Assembly: GCA_030248215.1 (NCBI GenBank)
Contig: JASANG010003612.1
Span: 62,001 to 126,000, forward strand
Direction: 5' to 3'
Source: Enoplolaimus lenunculus
Lineage: Eukaryota; Nematoda; Enoplea; Enoplida; Thoracostomopsidae
DNA: 64,000 bases
This document shows, piece after piece, positions 49,001 to 58,916 of the stretch. Each line of letters begins with the position of its first letter. The stretch's first letter is position 1. The notes under the pieces were generated by a model. That model did not search any database. It was not told where the DNA came from and saw nothing but the letters and a program-made list of their open reading frames with translations. Made by a program: the position numbers and the translations under genes.

Positions 49001-52000
49001 GATACTTAAATCATTGTCAAATGCAGGCAGCATAACATACATGACAGTTCAGGCTTAGTGCAAATGGGTTTGCGCACATAATCTCAAATCTATTGCAAAC
49101 TCAACAGCTCCTATATAAGTGCATTCCTGATATGAAAAACTATCCAATCGCTATTAACACTATAGTCCACTTGCCACGTTCCGGTGATGTCTACTTGCGC
49201 AAAACCATGTGACGGCTAATGCCTTGTGCTCTGTTTGTCCTAATTGCAAAAAGGTATTGATTAAAGTTTTCCAAGCATTAAACAGCCGGTAACATAAAAC
49301 AGCAGAAGAAATGGTAAATTTAGTACAAAAATTAGAAATTCATAACGAAATACCTTTCCTTTGTTGTCAAAGTTAGCTCTGTGTGTTGTATTTTCTATAA
49401 ACTTTGAATTGTTTTTATGATAAGTATTTTCAGGTTTATAGCTTTTAGGTTGCTCAGCTATTTTTTCAAAGTATTGTAATTGGTTCGTTGTGTGTTTTTC
49501 TTCATGGCCATGATCAAATTGCAACTGATCTGTTGGTTTGAATGCATGTAGTGGATTGCCCTGAAAAATATCGTAAAATTCTGTTTAGGCAACACAGCTT
49601 ATTGGTTGGTTTATGAACATCTAGCGCATTATTCAAAATAACATATTATGTTGCTATGCGCAGTCATTAAGCTACTAAGCAGACCGAAGCTGTCGTGTAA
49701 TAATTAATAACAATGTCTCAGACAAGAGAACATTTGTATCACATAAAACAGTACACTATCAAAATAAAATACCGTCTGTTTAGTTAGTATATTGCGATAA
49801 GTTTTTTTACTAGCGATCACAACCGTAGATTGTTTGTAAATTACAAACTTTGTTCCTTATCAGAAGTATTAAGTGATGTCAAAACTACCATCAACAGTTG
49901 ATTTTCGTTTTACCTTTTGTTTGACGTAGAACTCTGCGCGATGAGATGTTTCATCGTTAAATTTCTGGTCTGATCTTTTGTATTCATTCGCAGGCTTGTA
50001 GCCTGACCTTTTCTCTGCAAATTTTTCGTTATAATCTGTTCGATTCGATGTTTCGTTGCTTGATCGACCTTTGTTGAACTGCAGCTGATCGTCATGCTTA
50101 ATCATTTCTACCCGGTCGCTCTATAAAAACAACATGAGTGACAATTTACAAAACTGTAACTTGTTAACCTCAATATTTGATACAGACCGACCCTAGTCAA
50201 TGCCACAAATGTTTTCGTGACACGCGTTACTCTTAAATTACTACTCTTTTCGCTTTTGAATATACATTTAGATTTACAACACAAAAATTCATATAGGTGT
50301 TATTAATTTAGAATAGTAATCTTGCTCGGTTTTAATTTCCGTTTTATATATGAACAAACAGCCCCTGACGGCGGCATAGGAGACGGGATAAAAACAATTA
50401 TACAACCAGTTATTTCAAATTAAATCCACTGTTTTGCGTAAATATATTATCTTTGACAGCAACAGTATGCAATCAAACAAACCAGACATTTGACGGTTTG
50501 TAAAAATTCAAGCAAAAGCTAGTCATCAATAAGGCTGGATCAGAATCCCCCTTACTCCTCATATGTGAGGAGCACCTGCGCCCTAAAACCAAGAAAAACA
50601 AAAACCGTCGTAGTTTTGGAATGCATTTGGTTTCTCGATTGTTTCGCTTGTTCGCTATTCTGCCACACAAGGTCAGCACTGTACCGGAACCGCAGCCGAT
50701 GGCAGATTTCCGGCTATATCCTGATAGCAGAATATGTCAATGGCTAGATTTTTGCCGCCAGTGCCGGTAAATGTTGGGCCATAAGAGACGAAGATATTTT
50801 GTAGACTACTGGGGGGAGATGAATACACCCGTATATAGAGGGGCATTCCTCCTAAATTCCAGGGTTGTGCATTGTATGCTCCAAATGCGGTAAAAATATG
50901 AATGTGTCTTGGGGAGCGTACGCATTTTACCCAAACTGGGTCTACAAAAACTAGAACAGCGCACTTGCTTGTTTCAATTTTAACTACTGCCCTATCATAA
51001 ACAGAGTTTAGACGACTGCTGTTTTCAAACGTTGTTCAATTGACGGCTACTGTTTTACGGGCGTTATTCAATTTACGGCTACTGTTTTACGGGCGTTATC
51101 CAATTGACGGCTACTGTTTTACGGGCGTTATTCAATTGACGGCTACTGTTGTATTCTATGAACCAATGAACAACTGCCTGTACGATTGAATGCTGGCCGT
51201 TTACACCTACTACTTTTCATTTTGTTTCAATTGACAACTACTATAATAAAAAATTATCAGCTTTGCACCTTTGCTTGAAATCGTTGGAACCGAACAACGC
51301 TTGCGGTTTACATAGACGACAGTAGTCGTCAATTGAATATTAAAAATTAGAATGTTGAAAAAATAGCAGTCCCATTTGCTGTAAATAATATAGCAGACGT
51401 CAAGCGGCAATTGAGAATGGCAATAACCACAAGCCGAGCGCAAATTAAAGTGAACGACGCATAAACACCGATGCTTCTATACTGTTTTGTTTTTCTTGTA
51501 TGAAAAGATATATAAACGAGCGGCCTGTAGGTGGCTCTGCCACTGTTAAATATATTTCAAACTAAAAACTAAAATATAAACTAAAACCAAATCTCAAACC
51601 TCACCTTAAGGGAGTCCCTGGCTTCACCTAGTCTCTCTTAGAATTTAAGTTAGGCTTAGGCGTTGCTACGAGGCGTAAAAATGTTAAAATGATGCTATGG
51701 CGGCTTCATCCGCACTGTGTAACTTACCTGAGCCCTGCGAGGCCACTGAATAATGTTGCATAATCTGTATAGCTGGATTTGCGGTTAACGACTTAGGTAG
51801 CCTAAGTCAGCATGTCGTGAGTGTCCGACATGATTGGATATTGTTGTTGTTGTTGTTATGTGTAGGTGTTGTACAGGATGGGTGGCTCTGGACCTGGTTT
51901 AGCATCGGCGGACACACGCATTTGGGTGTCGGTCTGTATGCAAATCAGGTCGAGATGCAAAGGGGGTAGCCAGGACCGGAATCATTCTGAACTTTGAGCT

Positions 52001-55000
52001 AGTGGAAGTCGGTTGAATGTTTTTCTAAGAATTTTGTGTGCGTTATATTGGGTTTTTCTAGTAATTTCTCGGACAGAGAGTAGTGAAGGTGACATTTGGG
52101 TAAGTAAGATTGGATTGCAACTAAGTTTTAGAATAGTCACGGTGGCATAACATGTGAAGGAAATCAGGGTATATTGCGTTTACTTGTGTTGCGCAGGGCG
52201 CAGGGTCACCCAGTATCGGATACTGGCGTTATGTGCTAATTGGGCGAAACCGGAGACTTAAAGGAAACCTGGGAATTCGTAGTTTTGTAAATCTAACGGG
52301 GTTAGGTTTACTATTCTACAACGGATTGGCCAAATCTAACGGGGTTAGATTGGTCGGAAATTGGTGTATCTCTAACGGGCTTAGAGTTTACGGCTTTGAA
52401 CTTGGGAAAATAGAGTGTAATTCTAACGGGGTTAGGATTGCACGGATTCTGGGAAATTGTTCAAATATTGGTATTGGTAAGCCAGTGGCTGAACTAAATA
52501 GATTCAGGCCTAGGCTTTAAGGATTTCGGATCAGACTACAAGTTGAATTGCATAACCTGCTATTTGCTTGTAAGTATCGGTGTTTTAAAAGTATTGGGGA
52601 GGGAAAGTAAATATTACCGGCCGCGTTATTGAATCAGAGCGATAAGCGTACATCGAGAAAGCACTGAATAAAGGCGTGATACATGATTTCGGGCTTAGCT
52701 AAAATCACGAACTTCTCACACGGCCCACGAAAGCCGTGTTCCCATGATTTGCTTACATTGATTATTATCAACCGAAAATAAGACAAGAAAATAAACATTA
52801 CAAAAACATGACACTGACAACGTGTGACAAAGTATAATCTTGTTTTTACTTCATTGAAATGTTCACACTTGGAACTTTGGTACAATTTTCACGCATCACA
52901 ATTTTAAATGCGTTAAAAAAACCTGACTTTACTAGAACTCCATTGTGGCAATCAACAGCTTAACTAAAACGGAAATTTTTGAAAAGGCTTAAGAGTTTGT
53001 TTAATTAGAATAATAAAGTAAATTTTGGCATTAGATAATATCAAGTGATATGTCACAAGGGATTTGCTTAGGTTTTACCTGTATGGGTCGTAGGCCAATC
53101 TGCTATTTTATACTAATTATTAATTGGCCTAGGCCAATCTGCTGTTTATACTAATTATTAATTGGCCTAGGCCATTGTGCTATATTGAGTAATAGCAGTT
53201 TCGCCTGTGATAAACTGATATTAAACTAATAGATCAATCAGATTTGATTATTTCGACAGACGCAATACCGTGAACCAATCCGTGTTGGCATTACATCACT
53301 GTGGTTTTGCAAAGTCTCACAATCGCAAATTGGCCTAGGCCGAACTGCTATTTGCTTCGAAGCAGATTGGCCTAGGCCAATTGGTGATTGGCCTGAATAG
53401 TAGATTGGCCTACGACATATGCATCGCATACACTCGGTCGATTTGCTAGGCTATAATTCAAAACGGTTGTTGCGCGTAAAAACTTACTTTCTTATAACCA
53501 AATTCGCTGTTACTTGTTGTTTTGTCTTCAAACGCACCGGTACTACGCTCATACTTATTTTGAGGCTTAAAATTGTCTCGTTTTTCTGCTGTTTTGTTTA
53601 CAAATTCAGAATTATTTGTCGTAGAGTTTTGAAATTCCCCAGAGTCAGGAACGTATTGATTTGATGGTTTTTCTGGCGCTGCTCTCAAAACCTTAAAACA
53701 GTACGGTATGAATTATACTTTTTCACAGACAAAAAAGTTAATACAACGTGGTGTAGAATTCTGTTGCTATAAGATGCACGTGGAACGCCGCAATTAATCT
53801 GAGAAACTTACCCCTAATTCTTCAGAACTAATTACCTTTACAAGGCGATATCGATACTTAATGAGTTACATGCCGCTACGATTTGTTGTATCCAAAACAA
53901 ACAGTGCTTAATGCAAGCCTATGGCTTTTTTATTGAAATTTGTTGCTAAAAACTGTATATTAACCATGAAATATTTTTTTCACAGAACAAGCGTAGAGAT
54001 TGTGGTGTACTGTGAATTCATTGTTAAAGGTATTACAATTTTAATGGATCATCCATGTAGTAATGCGCGCTTGGTTACAATTTTGATTGTAGGTACTAGA
54101 AACCAAAAACGCCCAGTCAATTCGACTCCCCATTTTTCGCAGTGTACGATTTCGCGGGTATTCATGTACAAATTGTAGTACCAAATTGACAAAAGTAATT
54201 GTAGCGAAAACTTTGCACGGCTGTGTACCCCCAACGGTTTTTGTAGAAGCGTAACAGTTATCCGTACGTTGTAGGTTCAAGCCCCACCGATTCTGCAGCT
54301 TATTTTTGTAAACATCTCTACATGGTACTGTTTCAGCTTTGAACCGCTATAGTATATCGAGACTAAATATCTTGTGTTTTATACGGCAAAAAATTAGCAA
54401 TTACAGTTCGGTGTATATGTGTGACTTACATCAGTTTTGGGCACAAATTCCGCCCGATTTGTGGTACTGTTTTCGAAGCGAGCGCTGGATCGCTGATGGT
54501 TATGTTCTGGTTTATAATTATGTCGTGGTTCTGCTACTTTGGGTCCGTAATCGGCATTTGTAGTGGAATCACCCTCAAAGTGTCCAGCTGGAGCTTCGTA
54601 ATCCTGATTCGGTTGAAATTGCTTTACGCGTTCGGCCTTTTTTTCACCATATTCCTGTCTAGAAGTTGTTGTGTCGTCAAATGTGCCATCTGATTTCTGA
54701 AAAAACAAACGTAATTCATCGGCGTTTATTTAAATACTGGTACATAAATGTGTGTGAGTCCTGTATTTGCAGTACAACTATTTCGCATTCTAAAAACTAA
54801 CCGTAACTAACTAAACTGCAAAAAATGGTTGACTCTGGCGGAGTCGAATTTTGACTCAGTTTGTGTAGTCAGGAAAAGTCTATTTCGGAGACAGTCAATG
54901 TGACTCACCATTTTTTGCAGTGAACAATTTTGGAGAGAATTATATGCCGCATGCAAAACTCTACTGCAGTTAAAACCCTAGACTGTAAATAAGACTAAAA

Positions 55001-56554
55001 GCCAATCTAAAGTAGAAAAATCTATTATCACTTTATGCGCATTAAGCAATATTTCTGCTGCGTAGTGTCAATTGAACTAAAATTTGACAAAAGTCAATAC
55101 GATTATCTATCTATCTCGGTTATTATAATCGAATCGAAAATCAATCTTACTGTATACTGATGATCGTTATCGCGTGTGCGTGAGCGATTTGAAGTCTTCA
55201 AGGGATATTCAGCTGCAATATAGCATTTGAAGGTACTGGATTACTGTTCCTTCATTGAAAGTCCTCCCACATAAAACCACGGGATTAATCAAATTTGCTT
55301 TAGGTTTAGGCTTAAACTAGCAGATTTAGGTATAGATCAAACCCAGCGTTTTAGGTTTATGGGCCCATGTAAAGATCATGGGAGGTACATTTTTGTGTGG
55401 GACTGCAAAAGCTTTAGTTTTAGGCCATTTTTTGTACATGGCTTTAGGCTTAGGCTTAGGCTTAGGCTTAGGAATATGCTCATTCTTACGCTTAGGCTTA
55501 GCCTTACGCTTAGGCTTAGGAATATGCTCATTCTTACGCTTAGGCTTAGGCTTAATTGGAATATGCTTATAATACAGTTCCGCCCGTATTCTTTACATTG
55601 GCCGGCTTATGATTAGCTCAACTTTGATCTTAGGCTTTCGATATAGCAGAAATGTCGAGGATACTTCCACCTTCAAAGAATTAACATTGGCGTCAGAGGA
55701 AAAAGGAAACGAGTAAATACAAATTAGGGGCAATGTTACTTTAAGGGGCGTGACAGTAGATTAAGCGTAATCCTAAGCCTCAAAGCCTAAGCCTATTAAA
55801 GCTTAAGCCTAAGCAAAAAAATGTAATCTAGAATCTTAACCTACTCTTTTATGGAACAACCAGAAACCTGGACGCCTCTTAAAGTAACATGGGCCCAAAT
55901 TAGAAACTAAAATAACTAAACGTTAATTTTAGAATCTTGCTAACGTCCTGGTATTGATTCAGTAATACACAACCTACAAACATATGCCTAAAGTAAATTG
56001 TTTCTAATTGGGTTTCGTTCTGAGGCCGATTGTGCATCAGTAAATCTAAATGTAAATATACCAACATTTTGATAACCCTCTACAATATCCGGCATTACAC
56101 TGCAAAAAATGGTGAGTCAAATTGACATTGACTCAGGTGGAGTCGAATTTTGACTCAGTTTGTGTAGTGAGGAAAAGTCTGTTTCGGAGTCAATTTGACT
56201 CACAATGTTTTGCAGTGCATGATACAGTATCTACTAGTGCATATTGTGTAACGGTTATTGTGGAAATGTGCAATGCTAATACCAGATTTGACAGCCATTT
56301 TGTGCTAGAAAATCAAGCTCTAACAGACGAGCGCTAATACTAAACGACTCAATCCCCAATGTCCCGTGAATAATACTGTTCCGACCCTGTTCTTAACATT
56401 GGTCGCCATTCGGAACCATTTCTTTCAGACAATTAAGAACACAGAAAATACTCTGGGTCATATTTATGTAACTGAACGTATTAATGAACCCACGAAACAA
56501 TGACTGGATATGCATAATATTACCCTGATTGGTCGTTGTCCAATTGGATGACAT
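43045..56554 (-). CDS. SAXO/FAM154-like axonemal microtubule-stabiliser repeat protein, about 11 exons
   Basis: Likely a microtubule-lumen or surface protein of cilia, inferred from the SAXO-type repeat. Exons: 56524-56554, 55151-55212, 54430-54696, 53488-53691, 49914-50120, 49354-49560, 48809-48913, 46193-46315, 44916-45122, 43145-44062, and a tentative last exon 43045-43080 (FLKHDMSPKYL, stop). About 788 aa. The repeat is about 34 aa: F-[DEN]-[DG]-x-T-T-[NS]-x-x-x-[YF]-x-x-K, then [FYN]-[KR]-P. Exon 43145-44062 alone holds nine repeats. The N-terminus MSSNWTTTNQAEYPLKT already carries a TTN-AEY core, supporting exon 1; its 1+2 phase fits exon 2. All other junctions are phase 0. There is no signal peptide or membrane segment; the protein is Lys/Asn/Asp-rich. 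Alternative last exon: 43020-43043 (VSMYDAN, stop). SAXO assignment is by repeat pattern only; it could be another Mn-repeat microtubule protein. Confidence 0.8.
46973..47483 (+). mobile_element. Family H element (first of two abutting copies)
   Basis: Starts GGGTCATTCACGTTATATTG (TIR) and ends TTACTGTAGCGTAGACAGTA, where the TIR of the next copy begins. No coding frame. It lies in an intron of the SAXO-like gene between exons 48809-48913 and 46193-46315. Confidence 0.75.
47484..48256 (-). mobile_element. Family H element (second of two abutting copies)
   Basis: Bounded by GGGTCATCCACGTAAT at 47484 and AACGTGGATGACCC at 48256. It supplies the uninterrupted reference for the family H copy in the 34-39 kb nest, including the empty TTA site near 47884-47894. 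Non-coding. Confidence 0.78.
48300..48372 (-). repeat. tRNA-like sequence, probable pseudogene
   Basis: On the minus strand TAGTCAATTTG (A-box fit) and GGGTTCAAATCC (perfect B box) are correctly ordered, but acceptor pairing is poor. It lies next to a family H terminus in a SAXO-like gene intron. Confidence 0.4.
51034..51152 (+). repeat. 32-bp tandem repeat, about four units
   Basis: Unit CAATTGACGGCTACTGTTTT then ACGGGCGTTATT. Reverse-complement relatives (GACAGTAGTCGTCAATTGAA) lie at 51318-51337, so the array sits in a wider inverted-repeat region, intron of the SAXO-like gene. Confidence 0.8.
51536..52720 (+). mobile_element. Solo LTR of an LTR retrotransposon, 1185 bp, 5-bp target duplication
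   Basis: TG...CA termini (TGTAGGTGGCTCTGCCAC ... GAACTTCTCACA) flanked by CGGCC on both sides. It contains several CTAACGGGGTTAG-like motifs and a (TTG)n run near 51840-51857. No internal coding region adjoins, so this is a recombination-derived fossil. It lies in an intron of the SAXO-like gene. Superfamily not determined. Confidence 0.85.
53085..53415 (+). repeat. Minisatellite with palindromic core TTGGCCTAGGCCAA
   Basis: Tandem 38-40-bp units (TACTAATTATTAATTGGCC then TAGGCCAATCTGCT) at 53091-53185, then scattered cores to 53415. The GGCCTAGGCC palindrome recurs. It ends about 75 bp from SAXO-like exon 53488-53691, in the intron. Confidence 0.8.
54040..54092 (+). mobile_element. Family H end fragment
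   Basis: GGATCATCCATGTAGTAATG followed by CGCGC and TTACAATTTTG matches one family H terminus. No second end is visible. Confidence 0.4.
54110..54154 (+). mobile_element. Family B end fragment
   Basis: CAATTCGACTCCCCATTTTTC then GCAGTGTA; one terminus only. Confidence 0.45.
54815..54922 (+). mobile_element. Family B MITE, one arm shortened
   Basis: ACTGCAAAAAATGGTTGACTC to CTCACCATTTTTTGCAGTG, 108 bp. It lies in a SAXO-like gene intron. Confidence 0.8.
55362..55603 (-). mobile_element. TTAGGC-bearing MITE (family D), expanded hexamer array
   Basis: Ends GGCCCATGTAAAGATCATGG and ATTCTTTACATTGGCC with flanks GGTTTATG / GGCTTATG (7 of 8). It holds the longest TTAGGC tracts of the window at 55443-55472 and 55491-55555. 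It lies within intron 1 of the SAXO-like gene. Confidence 0.82.
55728..55895 (+). mobile_element. MITE family E, perfect 8-bp duplication CAAATTAG
   Basis: Ends GGGCAATGTTACTTTAAGGG and CTTAAAGTAACATGGGCC, flanked by CAAATTAG at 55720-55727 and 55896-55903. It lies within intron 1 of the SAXO-like gene. Confidence 0.88.
56098..56217 (+). mobile_element. Family B MITE, one arm shortened
   Basis: CACTGCAAAAAATGGTGAG to CTCACAATGTTTTGCAGTG, TA at the left. Intron 1 of the SAXO-like gene. Confidence 0.8.
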
Positions 56555-57173
56555 TATACTTTGTTGGAGGCGTTAAAATCATTTACATACAATTTCTGGT
56601 TCAATATTTGTGCATTACATATTTTAAACCTAAATTTACATCGCTGAAAATTAGTAGGTATAGCACTTATAACTGGTTATTATTTATAGATTACAGAATG
56701 TAACAATTGCTTGCGAGAACTTAGTTTTCAAGTCGTGGAATGTTTTGGATACTTATGAGTGACGAAAATTTCCTAAGAGGTCGTGCCAACTGCTTCCTCT
56801 CCCTGCTATCATGCAGTGTTAATAGGTCAGTTTTTTTTCAAGAAACCAAACATTGTCCGTTCTGGGACCTTGGTGCAATTCAGTTGTAGCACAGTTCATT
56901 GTCCTTCTGATAAATAAACTCGCACTGCCAAGCTTGATTCAAGCTAGCGGTGTACTCGGGCGTCGATCTCGTGCTGTGCAAGTGACTCGTCAAGAACTCG
57001 CGCAGCGCATTCCGTATAAGCTGAAGTTTTACGACTTAATAGCATTTTTAGCTAATATTTTCAAACTCATGAAGCAAGTTTGTTTTGATTCGTAACTGCT
57101 GACAACAAAATTATGCTGTAAATTTTTATCATTTTTGGTTGTTGTGTTTGACGCATTTTTGTTGGGTTCTGGC

Positions 57174-57351
57174 CAATGGCGGATCCATGGGGAGGGCCAC
57201 CCCGGCCGCGGCCCCCCCCAACAGCATCTCGACAAAAATTATATGGCAATTTTGTGACAATATTACGTGGTTTGTGTGTTAGTCAAAAGTAAGTTTATTG
57301 CCTGTGAAATTTTGCCCCCCCCCCAATTTTGAGAACCTGGATCCGCTACTG
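57174..57351 (+). mobile_element. hAT-type MITE with perfect 8-bp duplication GTTCTGGC
   Basis: TIRs CAATGGCGGATCCATGG and CCTGGATCCGCTACTG; GTTCTGGC at 57166-57173 and 57352-57359. The interior has C-runs on both sides. 178 bp, non-coding. Confidence 0.9.
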
Positions 57352-57533
57352 GTTCTGGCTATGTTTACAAGGTATTGTGGCTTTTCAGGTTATAAAAAAA
57401 TTGCTTTTCTTTTTTTAAACTTGGCACCCTATATATAAAAACCGCAGTTGCATTATGGTGGATAGCTCCAAACTTTGATTAACGCTGGATGTTACAAGGT
57501 GGGAGCATTCAAAACTACTACGCAATGCTTTAA

Positions 57534-57734
57534 CCCCTTCTCACAGTTTAACAATTGCAACACGTATACATAGTACTATATCACCACAAGACGTGAGAGC
57601 CCCCTCGGGTTCGAGCGTCAAGCTCCTATAGCTGAATAGTGATGGTATACGCCTCCCAGTCTAGTCACTGGAGTTCGAATCCTAGCATAAAAGTAGGTCT
57701 CAAGGGAAATAGAAAATATTCATGTGAGAAAGGG
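57534..57734 (+). mobile_element. TTAA-flanked MITE with tRNA-like module (family F), uninterrupted
   Basis: Ends CCCCTTCTCACAGTTTAAC and CATTCATGTGAGAAAGGG, flanked by TTAA (57530-57533, 57735-57738). The tRNA-like part at about 57627-57698 has TAGCTGAATAGTGATGG (A box) and GAGTTCGAATCC (B box). It preserves the empty TA site for the 35263-38649 insertion. Confidence 0.85.
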
Positions 57735-57750
57735 TTAATCGTAACAACCC

Positions 57751-57935
57751 GAGCCATGTTACTTTTAGGGGCATCCAGGTTTCTGGTGGGTCTATAAAAC
57801 AGTAGGTTGTGATTCTAGATTGCATTTTTTGCTTAGGCTTAGGCTCATAGAAATACATTTTTGCAGCGCTTAGACAAGGTTTAGGCTTAAGAATACGCTT
57901 AATCTACTGTTACGCCTCTTAAAGTAACATAGGCC
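57751..57935 (-). mobile_element. MITE family E
   Basis: GAGCCATGTTACTTTTAGGG to CTCTTAAAGTAACATAGGCC with TTAGGC units inside; it begins 12 bp after the family F element at 57534-57734 and its TTAA. Confidence 0.72.
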
Positions 57936-58088
57936 GTTATATTGAACAGAGTCAACTTTCTGAAATCCAATACAATGCTGTGGATATGGAACACATTATG
58001 AAAACAATACTCACATAAATATTGTATAAATAATAACAACATAAACTAAAAATACACATATTGTTCGAGCGTTCATACAAACCTGTGG

Positions 58089-58268
58089 TCATGTCAACAG
58101 CTTCTTTAAGTGTTTTAAACACAACCAATTAGCTTTAGTACTAAAAAGTTCAATCATCCGAGACAAAGTTGGTAATAAAAAAACTTCTACACCGTATCTA
58201 AGAGGCTGTTTATGCTTCAAATGATTGTCTTCCTGCTGTGATGGTTCAATATGGTAAGTTTCGATTAA
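58089..58268 (-). CDS. Possible terminal exon of an unidentified gene
   Basis: A 59-codon open frame follows a usable acceptor (TTTTTTGTTGCTAAG) and ends in TGA. It begins LIETYHIEPSQQEDNHLKH and ends WLCLKHLKKLLT, with a helical hydrophobic middle (VEVFLLPTLSRMIELF). It lies outside the recognised MITEs, on the same strand as the SAXO-like gene and about 1.5 kb upstream of its exon 1. I do not recognise the family and could not find its upstream exons; the adjacent G-family repeat at 58302-58600 separates it from anything further up. It may be chance. Confidence 0.28.
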   Translation of the reverse strand, partial: LIETYHIEPSQQEDNHLKHKQPLRYGVEVFLLPTLSRMIELFSTKANWLCLKHLKKLLT

Positions 58269-58301
58269 CTTAGCAACAAAAAATAAAAGGTATATAAATA
58301 C

Positions 58302-58600
58302 TGTAGTGACCAGAATCAGTGGGGTAATAAAGAGTTTGGGTCCCCATTTTGAGTCTCAATCAATAAGAGTGAGTCCGTATTCCTAATAAGAGTCCGTAAG
58401 CGAATAGAGTCCCTAAATGTTTAATTAGAGTTTAAGCGAATAGAGTCCCTAAACCTTTAATTAGAGTTTAAGCGAATACAGTTCCTAAACCCTAATAAGA
58501 GTTCATAAATGTGAATTAACCCTAAGCGCGTAAATGACTCCAGGACCAAATAATTTGAGTTCGAAACTTTAAAGCGTACTTAAATTTTGAAAGTACATTC
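58302..58600 (+). repeat. Interspersed repeat family G, with internal tandem units
   Basis: TGTAGTGACCAGAATCAGTG to GAAAGTACATTC; near 58400-58470 a roughly 33-bp unit (TTTAAGCGAATAGAGTCCC) is repeated three times. Confidence 0.65.
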
Positions 58601-58916
58601 CTAAGTATAACCTTGTATTATCGCTCCAGCTGTTGACATAAGACAAATAAACGTTTAATTCAACGTATAATTGCAGTACCAGATATATATCAGTAACAAA
58701 GGGAGGCGGAGCGTGGGTTAAAAATAAATAGTCTATAACCAAATAACATGGGGTACCCTCTGGAGAGGCCAAATAAATATCAGTTCCCCGGCAAAAATCG
58801 TTTTTTAATATGGTTTTCGCTGTGCTCAATCCTGTATTATTTTTTGTACGTAGAGATAAGGGATTTGTAATCCAATGTCATATTACATTCAGATTTTGTA
58901 TACATAAAAGCGCTAT

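Noticed and set aside
52233-52520. 95-aa frame similar to one at 59120-59353 (-)
   Set aside because: Both are inside the solo LTR pair; the peptide similarity only reflects the shared LTR sequence.
53085-53415. Regular repeats considered as a CRISPR-like array
   Set aside because: Spacers are near-identical rather than unique, the core is a palindromic minisatellite, and the context is a eukaryotic intron.
54240-54300. tRNA-like GGTTCAAGCCCC sequence
   Set aside because: Only a B-box-like match; no A box at the right distance and no acceptor pairing.
55441-55560. TTAGGC array as an interstitial telomere or a nematode source
   Set aside because: The tracts are confined to MITEs with their own inverted repeats and duplications, and the host genes include a cilium protein absent from nematodes.
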